A DNA stretch of 64,000 bases, taken from Tuctoria greenei. Its lineage: Eukaryota; Streptophyta; Magnoliopsida; Poales; Poaceae. This document shows positions 10,069-22,344 of the stretch, piece by piece. Below the pieces are notes generated by a model. It was not told the origin of the DNA and did no database searches. It saw only the letters and a list, made by a program, of their open reading frames with translations. Position 1 is the stretch's first letter; each line of letters begins with the position of its first letter. Where the stretch lies: contig JAYESD010000001.1 in the NCBI GenBank assembly GCA_036927565.1, positions 112,635,110 through 112,699,109 on the forward strand. Reading direction: 5' to 3'. The position numbers were made by a program, and so were the translations under genes.

Positions 10069-12483
10069 ATGGTGAACTCAGCTGCTGGATCATCCAATGG
10101 TCAACCTGCTGCTTAGGCTGTTAGGGGCAATCCCTCCAATATGCAGCCACCAGCAGGAGCATCAGCACCAGCAGGAGTCACACTCCCACAACCACCGCCT
10201 CCACCAGCAAATCAAGCTGGGCAACGCGATGGTGCGCCGTCGTCAATCACTGCGTTGGCAAATCATGAAAACCCTGAACACGCGCTCCATGCAGCACGTG
10301 CTCTTCTCCAACGCCCACCACCTCCGGATGCATCCCAGGATGCACTGGAACAGTGGAGGGCCGATGTGGAACATTTGGTTGCAGCAGCAGCCGAACGCCT
10401 CAGCAACCAAAGTCCTTCTCCTTCAGTACGAGCCCCGTCGCAGCGACGGACTTTGTCTGGTAGACTTGGTCCGCACGTTTCCAATAGTAGGAGACGTGCT
10501 GCATCACAACAAGTGACGTCATTGCCCTCTGGGGCACGACACACTCACACGGTATCCAGACTCTCAACTCATGACCTCCGGGCGGAGCTTCATCGTCGAT
10601 ACCGCCAACAAGACGGCCGAGTCCATATTGAGCGTGCTCGTGAAAGACGGGAAGCTCAGGACCTTTCTGCTCCTGAAGGAGTAGGAGGAGGCTGTTCAGC
10701 TCTAGCCATACATCTGCGTATGGTCAGGTGGCCACAGAATTTCCGACCTCATCTACCGGAAAAATTCGACGGGACTATCAATCCCGCCGAATTTCTTCAG
10801 ATCTACTCCACTGCAATATTGGCAGCTGGAGGAAACGAGGCCGTGATGGCCAATTATTTTCCAGTGGCCTTAACTTGGACCGCCAGGTCCTGGTTTATGA
10901 GCCTTCGACCCAACTCTATCAACAGTTGGGAGGAGCTGTGCCGGCAGTTCACCACCAACTTCGGGAGTTCATACACCCGACCAGGCACTGAACTGGACCC
11001 TTTTGCAGTCGTGCAAAAAGGGGGAGAATCCCTGCGATCATTCATCCAGAGGTTCTCTCAGGTAAGAAACACTATCCCTTCTATCTCTAGCTCCTCTGTC
11101 ATTGTGGCATTCAGACAGGGTGTACGGGACAAGAAGATGCTGGAGAAACTGGCGATCAAGGAGATCACCAGCGTCACGGAACTCTTCGGCTTGGCTGACA
11201 AATGTTCAAGAGCTGCGGAGGGCCGTGAGATGCACTCCAAACCAACCCCGGAGGGTCACAAGAAATCCTCAAAAGAAGAAGCCGCTACCTCTGGGAACGG
11301 CAAGAAGAAGAAAAAGACCAACGGCAAAAAGAAGCCGTCGGCCGGTACATCCAATGTTGCAACTGCTGCAGCTCCGGGTGGCCGGGGGCCACACCCCGAA
11401 AAGCGACCTCGACCGTCTTCTGAAGACGGTAGCAAGCCCAAGGTGTGGTGCCCAATTCACAAAACGGGCAGCCACAGTTTGGAAGACTGCCAGGAGGTCC
11501 AAAACCTTGCCGAACGCTACAACAACCGCTGGGAAGAATCTCCTTTCCGATAGAGGGAAGGAAAGCAAAAAGTTGACGAAGCTCCGGCTGAAGAGGATTT
11601 AGGTTTTTAGGATCCCAAAAAGGTCCTGAAGGCCGTTTACACCTCCGTCGACGATGATTCTGACGTTTCTGACAATGAGCATCGGAAGACCATGAACACC
11701 ATTTTTGGTGGATCATGGGACATCACCTCCCGCTGCGTCATCAAGACTATGCGTCGAGATATGGCTGCTGTAGCTCCTACAGTCAGGCCGGAACCTCATC
11801 GGAAGTAGATGGACACAACCATCACTTTTGATGCTTCGGACTGCCCTCGGAGCATGGTTGGAGCAGGTTAGTTACCTCTGATGGTATCTCCTACCATCAA
11901 CAACATCCAGCTCCACCACGTCATGGTAGACGGAGGTTCGGGGCTTAACCTCATAAGCTTCGAAGCTTTTACTAAGCTTCAACTCCGACCTTCGGATCTC
12001 AACCCCTCTCGACCTTTCTCCGGAGTAGGTCCGGGGGCCATTACCCCACTCGGAGCTATTACTCTCCCCGTTACCTTCGGGACATGGGAGAAGTACCGCA
12101 CCGAGAAGTTGGTATTCGACGTCGCTCAGATCAACTTACCCTTCAATGCCATCTTGGGTAGGCCTGCCCTGTACAAATTCATGGCAGCTGCTCATTATGG
12201 TTATCTGGTGTTGAAGATGCCAACGCTAGTAGGCGTTCTCTGGATCCGCGGAGATCGTACTGCCGGAGTAACTGCTCTGGAAGAACTCCATACACTCACC
12301 ACGGCGCAAGAGGAGGACTCCAGGCAGGAGCAAGCTCCAAAACCCCCGAGCATTCGTCAACGAGGCTCGACTTCTGCACCTTGTGTGCAGCCAAGCGGCG
12401 ACACCAACATTCCTGTCAAAGTCGTCCAAATTGGTTCTGATTCCGCTCAGACCACTCGTATATCGGGGGGATTGACTGACAAA
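10069..12483 (+). pseudogene. gag-pro: Tat-2 gag-protease, degraded
   Basis: The product is the same as the Tat-1 gag-pro and aligns along its length. The ATG at 10069 is followed early by a stop (QPAA-stop, near 10114). The frame is then open to 11553 through the gag domain and the CPIHKTGSHSLEDC knuckle. A small insertion near 11530 brings a stop after ESPFR. Further stops follow near 11608, 11806 and 11869. The protease part (VDGGSGLNLISFEAF, 11881-12483) is open and ends at the UAG shared with Tat-1. Confidence 0.85.
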
Positions 12484-12486
12484 TAG
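12484..12486 (+). other. In-frame UAG between protease and RT of Tat-2
   Basis: Codon context is AAA UAG GAA, the same as in Tat-1. The surrounding residues (GGLTDK and ELALITFL) are in one frame. The sharing is what makes a recoding role worth considering, because most other stops in Tat-2 are private to it. Confidence 0.55.
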
Positions 12487-15400
12487 GAACTCGCGCTCAT
12501 CACTTTCCTCCGGGCTAATGTCAACGTGTTTGCCTGGCAACCGTCACAAATGCATGGGATACCCAGGGAAGTGATTGAGCACAATCTGAAGATCTACCCG
12601 ACGCCCGGCCTGTGCATCAGAAGCCTCGGAAGCAATCCGTAGAGCGACAGAACTTCATTCGAAAAGAAGTGAAGAAGTTACTCGAAGCTGGATTCATCTG
12701 AGAAGTCTTCCATCCAAAATGGCTGGCAAACCCAGTCGTTGTGCCCAAGGCCGGCAGGAACTTTTGGATGTGCATCGACTACACCACACTAAATAAGGCA
12801 TGTCCAAAAGATCCATTCCCACTACCTAGAATAGATCAGATAGTGGATTCCACCTCCGGGTGTGAATTACTGTGTTTCCTAGACGCATATTCCGGGTATC
12901 ATCAAATCAGAATGTCTAGGGAAGATGAAGAGCATACCTCATTCATCACAGTAGATGTATTGTACTATTATACAGCCATGCCCTTTGGTCTCAAGAATGC
13001 AGCTTCAACTTTTGTACGAGCTATGTACAAAACTTTTGATGAACTCATTAGAGACATAGTGGAAGGGTACGTCGATGACATCATGGTCAAGGTCAGGAAC
13101 AAGGAGTCACTCCTTGACACCATGCAGGCTGTCTTCGACAAGCTGCGGGCCACCCGCACAAAGATAAACCCAAACAAGTGTGTCTTCGGGGTTAGCTTCG
13201 GAAAACTTCTCGGTTTCTTGCTAAGTCACCAGGGCATAGAAGCTAATTCGGCGAAGATTAAGGCCATTGAAGACATGCGGCCACCAACCCGCATCAAAGA
13301 CGTCCAAAAGTTAACTGGATGTCTAGCAGCCCTCAGCCGGTTCATTCCAAGACTGGCGGAACGAGCACTCCCCTTCTTCAAGTTATTGAGGAAGTCCGGA
13401 CCATTCCAATGGTCCGAAGAAGCAGAGAAGGCATTCCAGGAGCTGAAACAGTTCCTCACCACCCTACCAATTCTGGTAGCTCCGAGCCCTGGTGAGCCTT
13501 TGTTGCTTTACATTTCAGCAACTGACGAAGTCGTCAGTATGGTTCTGGTTGCGGAGAGACCAGAGATACCTCATACTCAGGAATCTAGACCCCTTCGGGA
13601 GGGTCCGGAGGTACCTGAAAGTGAGTCTGGGTCCCAGCTCCCAGACTCGAATCCACAAGAAGTCACTTCAGGAGACCCAGACCCCTACGGGAGGGTCCAG
13701 GTCGCTTCTGAAGAAGCCCCGGGTTCCTCCAGCCAGGACCCGGAGGTCCCCGAAGAAAATCCGGATTCCTCCGGGAGGATCCGGGTTAGTGAAGAGGAAG
13801 CTCCGGACTCCTCCGGGAGGGTCCGGACCATTCAGCGCCCGGTGTACTTCATTAGTGAAGTACTACATGATGTCAAGACTCGATACCTAGAGGGGCATAA
13901 GCTGCTCTATGCAGTTCTTAATGCCTCTAGGAAGCTTCGCCATTACTTCCAAGCTCACAAAGTCTCAGTGGTGACCTCTTACCCACTTCGAGCAATCTTG
14001 CATAATCCCAATTCTACTGGGAATATTGCAAAGTGGGCAGCAGAATTTGCTAAATTTGATCTTGAATTCATTTCAAGGCAAGCAGTCAAGAGTCAAGCAT
14101 TAGCATATTTTGTGGTGGAATGGACTCCCTCTCCATCAAACCCTGGGGGCCCCAGTGAGCAGAAGACGGAGCATCAAGCTCCAGCCTTCACCGAGCCTCA
14201 CTGGACCCTCTACTTCGACGGCTCCATGCAGAAGCAGGGGGCCGGAGCTGGAATCCTTCTCCTTGCACCGACCGGGGAGAAGGTGAAATACATGGTACAC
14301 CTTGACTTCAAGGAGACCAACAACATGGCAGAGTACGAAGCGCTCATCTACGGACTAAAGGTGGCACTGTCATATGGTGTCAAGCAACTGCTGGTCAAGG
14401 GAGATTCGCAGCTCATCATTAAGCAGGTAAAGGGTGAATGTTCCTGCAATAATCTCCAGCTAGCTGCTTACCTCCTTGAAGTCCAGAGGCTTCAGAAGGA
14501 CTTCGAAGTCCTAGATCTCCACCATGTTCAGCGTGCCCATAACGCTGAAGCTGATGAACTCTCGACGAAAGCGTCAACCGGAGCTCCGGCTCCTGACGGA
14601 ATTTTTATCCGGAGGTTGTCAAAACCAACAGCTCAGCCAGCCGAACTGAGCGAAGGGGGCGAGATCAGCATCCCGAAGCTGACGGTCCCGATGGCCCTGT
14701 TACCATGGCAGCCATCAAGGGTCGTAGGTGCTGCTGGGAGCTCCAAGCAACCCAACACGCAAGACTCAAAAGCTCAAGCTAGTTCCGATGCATGGATCTC
14801 GGAGATCCGGAGCTACGTGAAAGACAACATCCTTCCTGACGATGATGTATCCGCTGACCGGGTAGTCAGATTGGCTAAAAGATACACTCTGGTAGAAGGG
14901 GATCTCTACCGGTGTGGTGCCAATGGCATCCTAATGCGATGCATCACAAGGGAAGAAGGCTGCGAACTCCTTGCAGAAATCCATGGAGGCGAGTGTGGGA
15001 ACCACGCGTCTTCCCGCACACGGGTTGGTAAAGCCTTTCGGCATGGTTTCTACTGGCCTACAGCACTCCAGGATGCAACTGCGCTGGTGAAGAAATGTGA
15101 AGCATGTCAATTCCATGCAAAGCAAATTCACACACCAGCTCAGCCCCTACAAATGATACCTCCTACATGGCCCTTCACTGTGTGGGGGATGGACATCTTG
15201 GGACCTTTCCCAAGAGCTGTCGGAGGTTACAAGTTCCTGTATGTCGCCATTGATAAGTTCACCAAGTGGCCGGAAGCAACTCCAGTTGTGACAATCAACA
15301 AGCAATCTGCTATCAACTTTTTGCAGTCCATTGTATGCAGATATGGATTCCCAAACAAAATCATCACTGATAATGGGACCCAATTCACAAGCTCTGCATT

Positions 15401-16028
15401 CCAAGGATATTGCGAAGACCTCAGCGTACAAGTTTGCTACGCCTCCGTAGCTCACCCAGCAAGCAATGGCCAAGCCGAGAGAGCAAATGCTTAAATCCTT
15501 AAAGGACTCAAGACGCGCACATATGAGCGCTTAAAAAAACATGGAGCTAACTGGATTGAAGAGCTTCCGCCCACTTTATGGGCCAACAGGACATCTCCAA
15601 ACCAGTCAACTGGAGAGACACCCTTCTTTCTGGTGTACGGAGCTGAAGCAATCCTTCCTCCAGAAATCACCTTGGGTTCACTTCGGGTCCGGACCTTCGA
15701 CGAAGCCGCGCAGGATCAGCTCCGGCGTGAAGACCTAGACCTTCTTGAGGAGGGAAGGTTCCAAGCAGCTGTTCGGAATGCCCGATATCGCCAAGCCCTA
15801 CGACGTTATCATCAGCGGCATGTACACAACCGACAGCTCGAGGAAGGCGATCTGGTGCTACGGAGAATACAATCCAGAGAAGGGTTAAACAAACTCTCCC
15901 CCGGCTGGGAGGGACCCTTCCGAGTGATTAAAGTATCCCGTCTCGGAAGCGTTCGCTTGGCTACCAAGGATGGGACACCTCTCCCGAATCCTTGGAACAT
16001 CGAGCACTTCCGTAAGTTCTACACTTAA
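12487..16028 (+). pseudogene. pol: Tat-2 pol: RT, two RNases H, integrase, degraded
   Basis: A frameshift near 12600 and a TGA near 12700 break the start. A long open stretch then runs from 12741 to 15494, covering RT with YVDD, the split RNase H 1, the archaeal-type RNase H, the integrase zinc finger and most of the DDE core. It has CAG where Tat-1 has its nonsense codon. A TAA interrupts integrase just after the catalytic glutamate (ERANA-stop, 15492-15494), and the C-terminal part resumes to the stop at 16026-16028. The stops of Tat-1 and Tat-2 lie in different places, so each decayed independently. Confidence 0.88.
13560..13830 (+). repeat. Acidic/PEST-like repeat tract inside RNase H 1 of Tat-2
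   Basis: This matches the tract in Tat-1 in position and sense. It has repeated P/E/S/D-rich units with GRVQV and EEAPGSSS elements, and repeated GGGAGGGTCC-type DNA words. The reading frame is kept open across the tract. Confidence 0.7.
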
Positions 16029-17290
16029 TACCACGGAGGTGAGTCTTGAGTAACTTGAGGTGTATGTTATAGAGTCATTGTACAAAGTCGGGTAGTTCCT
16101 CCGGGAGAACACCCGGACCTTCCCCGGAAGGTCCACAAAGTTCATGCAACACTTGTCACAGTCTCAGAACTAAAAGTTTGGCTAGCTACCTTGGGACAAA
16201 TAAGAAATTAAACACGCTTAGCTTGGTTCCATACCCTAAGAGTGTACTTGTTTCCCTTGTACCCCGGACCTATAATGAAAGACATCTTCAAGTGAAACAG
16301 ACTCCACGTGCATTCATTTTGTACAGGCTCAACATTTTTTATTTTTTATTTTTCTCTTTCTTGTCTATAACAAAGACGCGCAATTCTTAAAAAAAAATTA
16401 GTTCGACCGGTTCATATACGATTCGAGTTGTATTGTCTATTCTTTTGAATTCAAATATTGTTCATGGCTCACTCGCCTGAATGCTGCCAAGCCAATCTAG
16501 GGCCAGAGTGTGCTATCGACTTAGCCTGGTCAAGCACCCTAAGTACGCCACTCTACCTACACCCCGACAGGCCGAAGTAAGGCGAGTCCAAGTACAATTG
16601 AATCCGGAAGAAAAGGCAACGCATTCGATTGTGTTTAGAATCGCGTTTGACCAAAAACTTTCTCGAGAATCGTAAGCCGCGACGAAGTTATAGGCAAGAA
16701 ACGAATTTCTCTATTTTTCTTGACTCCAGTGTGCAGGAAAAATAAAATACATGTTGATGGAGAAAAGCCGGAGCTAAGAAAGCTCCGACTCCTCTAGATG
16801 GCTTGTAATCGATGTTAACAAGCATCACTGGAGCAACCAAGCCCCGGTAAAGCTAGGGGGGCCAGCCGTTGACGTAAAAGATGGTGAGAAGACCCCACAA
16901 GTGGAGTCTGCTGTCGACAAGTTACGTGTTGGCAAAGGTCAGTGCCGGAGCTACTAAGCTCCGACACCCCGGAGGACTAACTGTCGATGCTCTATGCGTT
17001 GATAGGGACTATTACCGGAGCTACTAAGCTCCGACGGTAGTCAGTTTGACCTCAGGGGGCCTTCACCATCAAAGACTTCGGACCTACGCTCTACAAGTTC
17101 GAAGAAAACGAGTCTTCAACAAAACATAATATCCTCTTGGTACATGTTCACAATCGAATTGTGTACATCTACCAGGGGGCCAAGTGAAGACAAAAGTGTT
17201 GAAGACAAAAAGTGAAATTCACAAAAATTTGGGGATTTCATTCATCTGGAGACAAGGGATTACAAAATTGAGGAAGAAGAAGAGAGGATA
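16029..17290 (+). other. Non-coding spacer between pol and the antisense gene of Tat-2
   Basis: This 1.26-kb stretch aligns inverted with 1-1246. It has no trusted coding frame. Its main content is the hairpin array at about 16765-17045, and it ends in a purine-rich block (gaggaagaagaagagag) next to the 3' end of the antisense gene. Confidence 0.7.
16765..17045. repeat. Hairpin array CGGAGCT...AGCTCCG in Tat-2
   Basis: Palindromes of the form ccggagcta(ctaa/agaa)agctccga occur near 16770, 16947 and 17017, with a partial relative near 16850. They match the array in Tat-1. Spacing is 70-180 bp. Confidence 0.65.
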
Positions 17291-17314
17291 CAAGTGGGAA
17301 CTACGGAAATGGTC

Positions 17315-20300
17315 CTAGACCCTATGGAAGAATTGAGCGACTTTTTGGGCAACCTCCGACACGTTGGCTCGGGCATCTTCCCATTCTCCTTCGACAGGAC
17401 CTTCAAGCACCGGGTCCAGAGGAAATTGGGAGTTCCGGCTGGTGTAGCATGTCAGCACGTACTCTGCGACGTTCTTCGCCAGGGATTGCCCCTCAACCTC
17501 CAATTGGTCCGCGATGACATCGCCCACCTTGGAGAGCTTGCTACCTGCCGAGCTCAGTGCCTGCAGCGCTAGGTCCGGCTCCGGCTCTGGATCATCCGGG
17601 CGCACGGGACTGAAGCCCATTGGTGTCAGCGCGTCGTTGGCCTTGCCCAGGAACTCCCAAATTTGTAGGGAGTCCGCAGTCCTCAAGCCTTTCAATTCTT
17701 CCAAAGATCTTCTGGACGCCACCAGTTTGGAATTCTCACGGGCGAGGCGCTCAACTTCTCGAGTTTTCCGAGCTCCTCCTCCGGGAGGTGGATCTTGTTC
17801 CGGCGGTCGACCAGGTCCTTCTCCCTGCCCCTCACTTTCTTTTCCCTGGCAACGAGGGCACACTCTGGTTCATGGAGCTCCTGCCCTCGCACCCAGGCTT
17901 TCTTCTCCTCCTCTATGCAGCGCTCCTCCAATTTCTTGGCGCGCTCCTCAAGGCCCTTGTCAGCCAGAGCGACCCTCTCGGAGTGCTCCTCCTCCCTCCT
18001 CAGGACGTCATCCCGCAGCTCTAGGAGTTCCTGCTCTTCATCTTCGAGCCGTTTCTCCCACTCTTCAAGTGCCTCTCGGCGCTTGATGAGTGTAGTGTTA
18101 ATGGCCTCAAGCCTTTCGTGGCGTTTATCGGCCGCACTATTGGCTGCTTTGGCCTGATCATAGATCTCCCGGGATTGAGCGTCGAGGGAGCGAGTCATAC
18201 TCTCCCTGTCATCCAATAATTTTCCCCAATACTCCAGGCGGACCTTCTCCCACTTGATCCACACTTTGTCATCCGCTAGCCTTGACTGCGCCGGCTTGGT
18301 CTCGAAGTAGAGCCGGTTACGCCACCTCCTAAGGGTTTGGCGCTCCTCTTCAAGAGCCTTGCTGTCATGGAAGAAGGCCAGTTGGACTTGACGCAGACTG
18401 GAACATGCGTTGTCAATGGACAGTGACAACGGGATAGGTTCCGGACCTGCTGGGGTCTCCTCCGCTGGTTCCAGCAGGTTTTCAGATACAAAAATTGGGT
18501 CCCACTACACAAGAGTGGTCCCCTGTGTCTCCATGGCACTAGGGCTGTCCTCCGGGATGGCCTCAGTCGCCATCGAGGAGGGCCCCGTCGCCAGGTCTTC
18601 ATTCACCCCCTCAGACAGGGGGCCAACGACTTCAACAGGGCACTCCGGCTCAACCGTGGGTACCTCCGACGTCATCACTTCCGGAGCAGGGGCTGCTTCT
18701 GGCTCCGGCCTTGGCACCTCCTCTGATGGGGGCTCGAGCTCCGACACTCTTGTATCAACCAGCTCGGGAGCCGGAAGATCTTCATCTTCAATCAGCCCTG
18801 CAGCTGGAGCTCCAACAACTACCGGCTCTGCGGCCGGTGCTTCTGAGGTAGCCGACCCAACCGCCGGGACTTCCTCAACATCCGAAGCGCACGCCGGGAC
18901 TTCAATAACCTCCGGCTCGACCGCCAGAGCTTCGACACTTTCCGGCTCTAGGGCCAGAATCACAGCTTCTTCCGGCTCAACGGCCGGAGCTTCCATCATC
19001 TCAGCACCAGGACCCGGAGCTTCAACCTCCGGGACAGGTGCCGCTGGCGCATCTTCACTCCCGCGGTCTGGCGCTACCACGGGAGCCTCTGGGGAGGAGT
19101 CAAGGTCCATGACCACGACAGCCGGCGCCGGAGCTGTCGCAGCTTCATCCACCACTTGGGGCAGCACCGGGACAGGAGCAGAAGCTTCCACCCTCACGGC
19201 TTCAGCCGCTGTAGCTGAGGGTGGAGCCTCACTCCCCTTCTTGGGGACGCTGCAGATGATGAACGAAGAAACTTAAAAAATAGTTACTACAATTAAAACA
19301 ACTATCCAAGGTAAAGATTAAAAATTACCTTGGGAGGCTTCCACACCAGCTTGCGCGGAACCTTTTTCCCGGGCGTTCTGGGCTGGTCATAGTCGGCGTG
19401 GAAGCTCCGGAAGGCCCCCCAGAACTCGTCGCGGCCACGGGTGTTTCCCGAGTCGAGGCCCCCCTCGATCGGGAAGAACCCCCGGACCTGGAGGCCTCCA
19501 CCGGCCCAGGTGCTGGAGTCGCATGCCCGAAGCTAACACCCCGGGAGGACCCCACTACGGGAACAGTCGCGCTCCGGGAGGACCCCACTACGGGAACAGT
19601 CGCGCCCCGGGAGGACCCCACTACGGGAACAGTCGCTGCAGTTGTAGAAGACCTTCCCCTCCGGGGAGAAGGAGCCGACGCAGAAGTAGTGGGCCTGACG
19701 GACCTTCCGTCGGTGTACTGCAGCTTCCTCTTCCGACTCACAGGTTCATCCGCCAGCTCCTTGCCCTTGCCAACGACCTTTTCCCTCGGCTTCGGAGCAG
19801 GGTCGGAGCCATCCTCGGGCATTCCGGGGATCACTACCCTGGTGGTTGATCTTCTCTCGATGACACCAAGGTCGTCAAGCACGAGCATCTTCCGCTGGAG
19901 CTCCCTGCTGAATTCCACTTCCACGTTCAGAGGAAGAAAAGCTGATGGCGGAGTCAAGTCGTCACCATCGACATCGATGTCGTGTTGGAACTTCTTGAGG
20001 TGGAAAATCAAGTTTTTCCCCACCATGTTGGACTTCAGCCCGGTCTCGACCCGGTCGTCGTCCATCACGCTGTTGAGGGCCCATGCGAGTTTTTCTCTCC
20101 TCTTCAGTGGCGTCCACCTGTTGACCAAGAAGTTGCAAAACACTGCCTGAGGAGTCAATCCTCCCTCCACGCATTGGCGGATCCTGGTGAAAGCAGGGTT
20201 GAAGGCTTCCCCCAGCACCGGAGCTTTACTCCAGATTGACGTGTCGATGCTCGGAAGGCCTTTGGGCAGCTCCAGCCTCTCGTTCTCCTCCACCCGGACG

Positions 20301-20779
20301 ACTATCCTGTCCTTCTTCCAGCCATCCCACTTCCCAGAGGGAAATGACCGGAGGTACTTGAATGGGCACTTCTTGCGCTTCACGAAGTAGTAGAAGCCAA
20401 GGTACTCATTGCTCCTGCCGGTGGTATGGACTGTGAAGAAGGTCCGGAAGAGTTCAATGCAGAGGGGGATGCCCACCCACATCTCACAGAAGTGGACGAA
20501 AACGGACACAAGAAGAATGGAGTGGGGGCCGAGATGATACAACTGCAGACCATAGAAGTCTAGTAGCATCAAGAAAAAGGAAGAAAAAGGTGGGATCAAC
20601 CCCACCATGGCATACGAGGAGAAGTACACCATTTCACCGGCGTGCTCCTTCTCAAACAGGAGCTCTCCACCCGCGCGGACCGAGCGGTTGAAGAAGTCCG
20701 AGGACCATCCCATGAGGGCCCTGACCTTCTTCAGGTCGCCGTCGGTCTTCAAGCGACTCTCGCGGAGACCCAACTCCAT
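17315..20779 (-). pseudogene. Antisense accessory gene of Tat-2, two exons, broken
   Basis: It runs opposite to gag-pol. The ATG at 20779 (AAMELGLRES, also kept in Tat-3) opens an exon of about 480 codons that resembles the plant 'putative gypsy type transposon' domain (Transposase_28 type). A 79-bp intron (19250-19328, GTAATTTT...CTGCAG) joins LPS to VPKKGSEAPP in frame. Exon 2 encodes about 200 residues of EAPAVEPE-like repeats, then a long charged coiled coil, then a conserved C-terminal block (ADQLEVEGQSLAKNVAEYVL). Exon 2 has a TAG near 18502 where Tat-3 has GAG, and a frameshift near 17780. The protein's role is not known to me. Antisense ORFs between pol and the 3' LTR are known in Tat elements such as maize Grande. 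Confidence 0.75.
19250..19328 (-). other. Predicted intron in the Tat-2 antisense gene
   Basis: Donor AAG|GTAATTTT and acceptor CATCTGCAG|CGTCC enclose 79 bp of AT-rich DNA. Removing it keeps one frame across the junction. The same boundaries exist in Tat-3 (39923-40000, 78 bp). Confidence 0.7.
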
Positions 20780-21298
20780 CGCGGCACGACTAGGCAAGAA
20801 AAGAAAAGCGAAGCACAAGTTGGGAGTCTGAGCGCAAAATCAGATGGGAGGCGTAAAGAGCCCCAAACGGTGCGCGCATTCCTTCTTAAGTATACCCTCA
20901 CGACGCTTGGATGGAAACCGCAGAGAAGTCGGAGATACCACTCAAAAATTCCACCCAGCCGATGACAAGAGGGCCCGAGACTACCCCGACGATCAAGTCG
21001 AGGTTCTTACCCAGGCGAACGGTTGCCATCATGAGGCGGGAAGCCCGAAGGCGGCGGCCTGACAAGGCGCGCGGAACCGATACGATTTTCGTATCGGGAA
21101 TCGGCGACCTTCAATTGAGTGAGATCCGCACAGCAAAGATCTCACCTGCCGCACACGGGATATGCCACGCGGCGAAGAATTAACTCCGGACCATCGCCAA
21201 CGGCACATCCGAAGACCTTTGAAGACTCAGTTGAAAAGTCGAAGGATGGACCCACCTCCTGCGGAACAACTTCATCCAAGGGGTCTTCCCCAGAGGTG

Positions 21299-21313
21299 CG
21301 CCCAGGGGGCCAC
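21299..21313 (+). other. Polypurine tract of Tat-2
   Basis: A G-rich run (CGCCCAGGGGGCCAC region) lies immediately upstream of the 3' LTR. This is the position expected for the plus-strand DNA primer. Tat-3 has the same word next to its LTR at 37938-37953 on the minus strand. Confidence 0.6.
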
Positions 21314-22154
21314 TGTCGGTACCCTGGGTACCATATACCCCTTGGGATTGCAAAGATATCAAGGAAAAGTCACCCACTTGATTTAAAGACCTTCGGAGGC
21401 CCACATGTCAGACATGTCCGGACCCGCTTCTCCAACATGGTTAGCCCCAGGGTCGCCATGTGTACTATCAAACCGGAGCTACCGCCCGGAACGGAGGAAG
21501 CTCTGAACTATGTACTGAAGAGGCATCCCCGGACCTAACCCCAGACCAAGGGAAGCTCCGGTGCTGACACATGTCAGCTAACCCCGGAACTATCTGTTCT
21601 CTACAGCGTGCTCCTGTGCTGCCACGTGTCCAACCGTCGGACCTTCACCCTCTAACCTCTTGAAGACCCTGCAACGGCTCCGGATCTTCAAAGGGGAATC
21701 GAGGACTTCAAGACCCGATTAAGTGTCATTAATACCATATCAATAACACTTAAACGGACGACCTTAACACCAGTAACGGTGCTGTCAAGGCCCATTACAC
21801 AGTCATTAAGGGCAATTAAACGTGTTGAAGAGGTATCAACACTAGTAAACGCCGGGGCCACATGTTGGGCCAGGCTAATTTGTAACGGTCTGCCCTTATA
21901 CTATAAAAGGACAGGCCAACGACGTTTACACACACGTTCCATAGACGCTCGGTACAAGCTCATACAGCTAATACAACACCAACACACACGTGGAGTAGGA
22001 TATTACTCTCAGGAGGCCCAAACCACGTAAACTTCCGTGTCTCCTGTGTCATTTACAATTCACCTTCTTGAATCTTCGTGCGCCCACACCGAACATCAAA
22101 CTCCTCTAACGCTTTAGTAGTGTCGGGAGATCTGCTGGTTCCAAACCACCGACA
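21314..22154 (+). repeat. 3' LTR of Tat-2
   Basis: It starts TGTCGGTACCCTGG, ends CCGACA and has the same length as the 5' LTR. TATAAAA lies at 21902-21908. It is preceded by the purine-rich CCCAGGGGGCCAC and followed by ccatg, the second half of the target duplication. Confidence 0.93.
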
Positions 22155-22344
22155 CCATGTATGTTCAATTAATATTTTACAAAATTGAATTTATTTTAAT
22201 TAAATAATATTCATATATATTAAAAATATTTTGTTTAAAACATACTAAATTCATCATGAGTACGTTAATATGACTATTAAAATGAGGGTAAAATCACAAG
22301 TACAATCTTAAAGTAGGGGTAACAACAAAAGGGTATTTCTGTAC

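Larger units (their letters stand above)
9191..22154 (+). mobile_element. Complete Tat-lineage Ty3/Gypsy element Tat-2 (12,964 bp)
   Basis: Two 841-bp LTRs (9191-10031 and 21314-22154) enclose a primer site, gag-pro, pol, a hairpin-bearing spacer, an antisense gene and a polypurine tract. Flanks are ccata (9186-9190) and ccatg (22155-22159), a 5-bp target duplication with one difference. By eye the first 300 bp of the two LTRs differ at about 14 positions, many of them C/T or G/A. This suggests an old insertion with methylation-type decay. The coding regions carry several stops and frameshifts, so the copy cannot move by itself. Confidence 0.95.

Noticed and set aside
11269..11716. Cysteine/arginine-rich frames antisense to Tat-2 gag
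   Set aside because: Equivalent shadows are seen opposite Tat-1 gag. They follow from gag codon composition and have no independent support.
18410..19276. Long serine/glycine/threonine-rich open frame on the plus strand
   Set aside because: It is the exact antisense shadow of the acidic repeat part of the Tat-2 accessory gene. The low-complexity DNA keeps the opposite strand free of stops.
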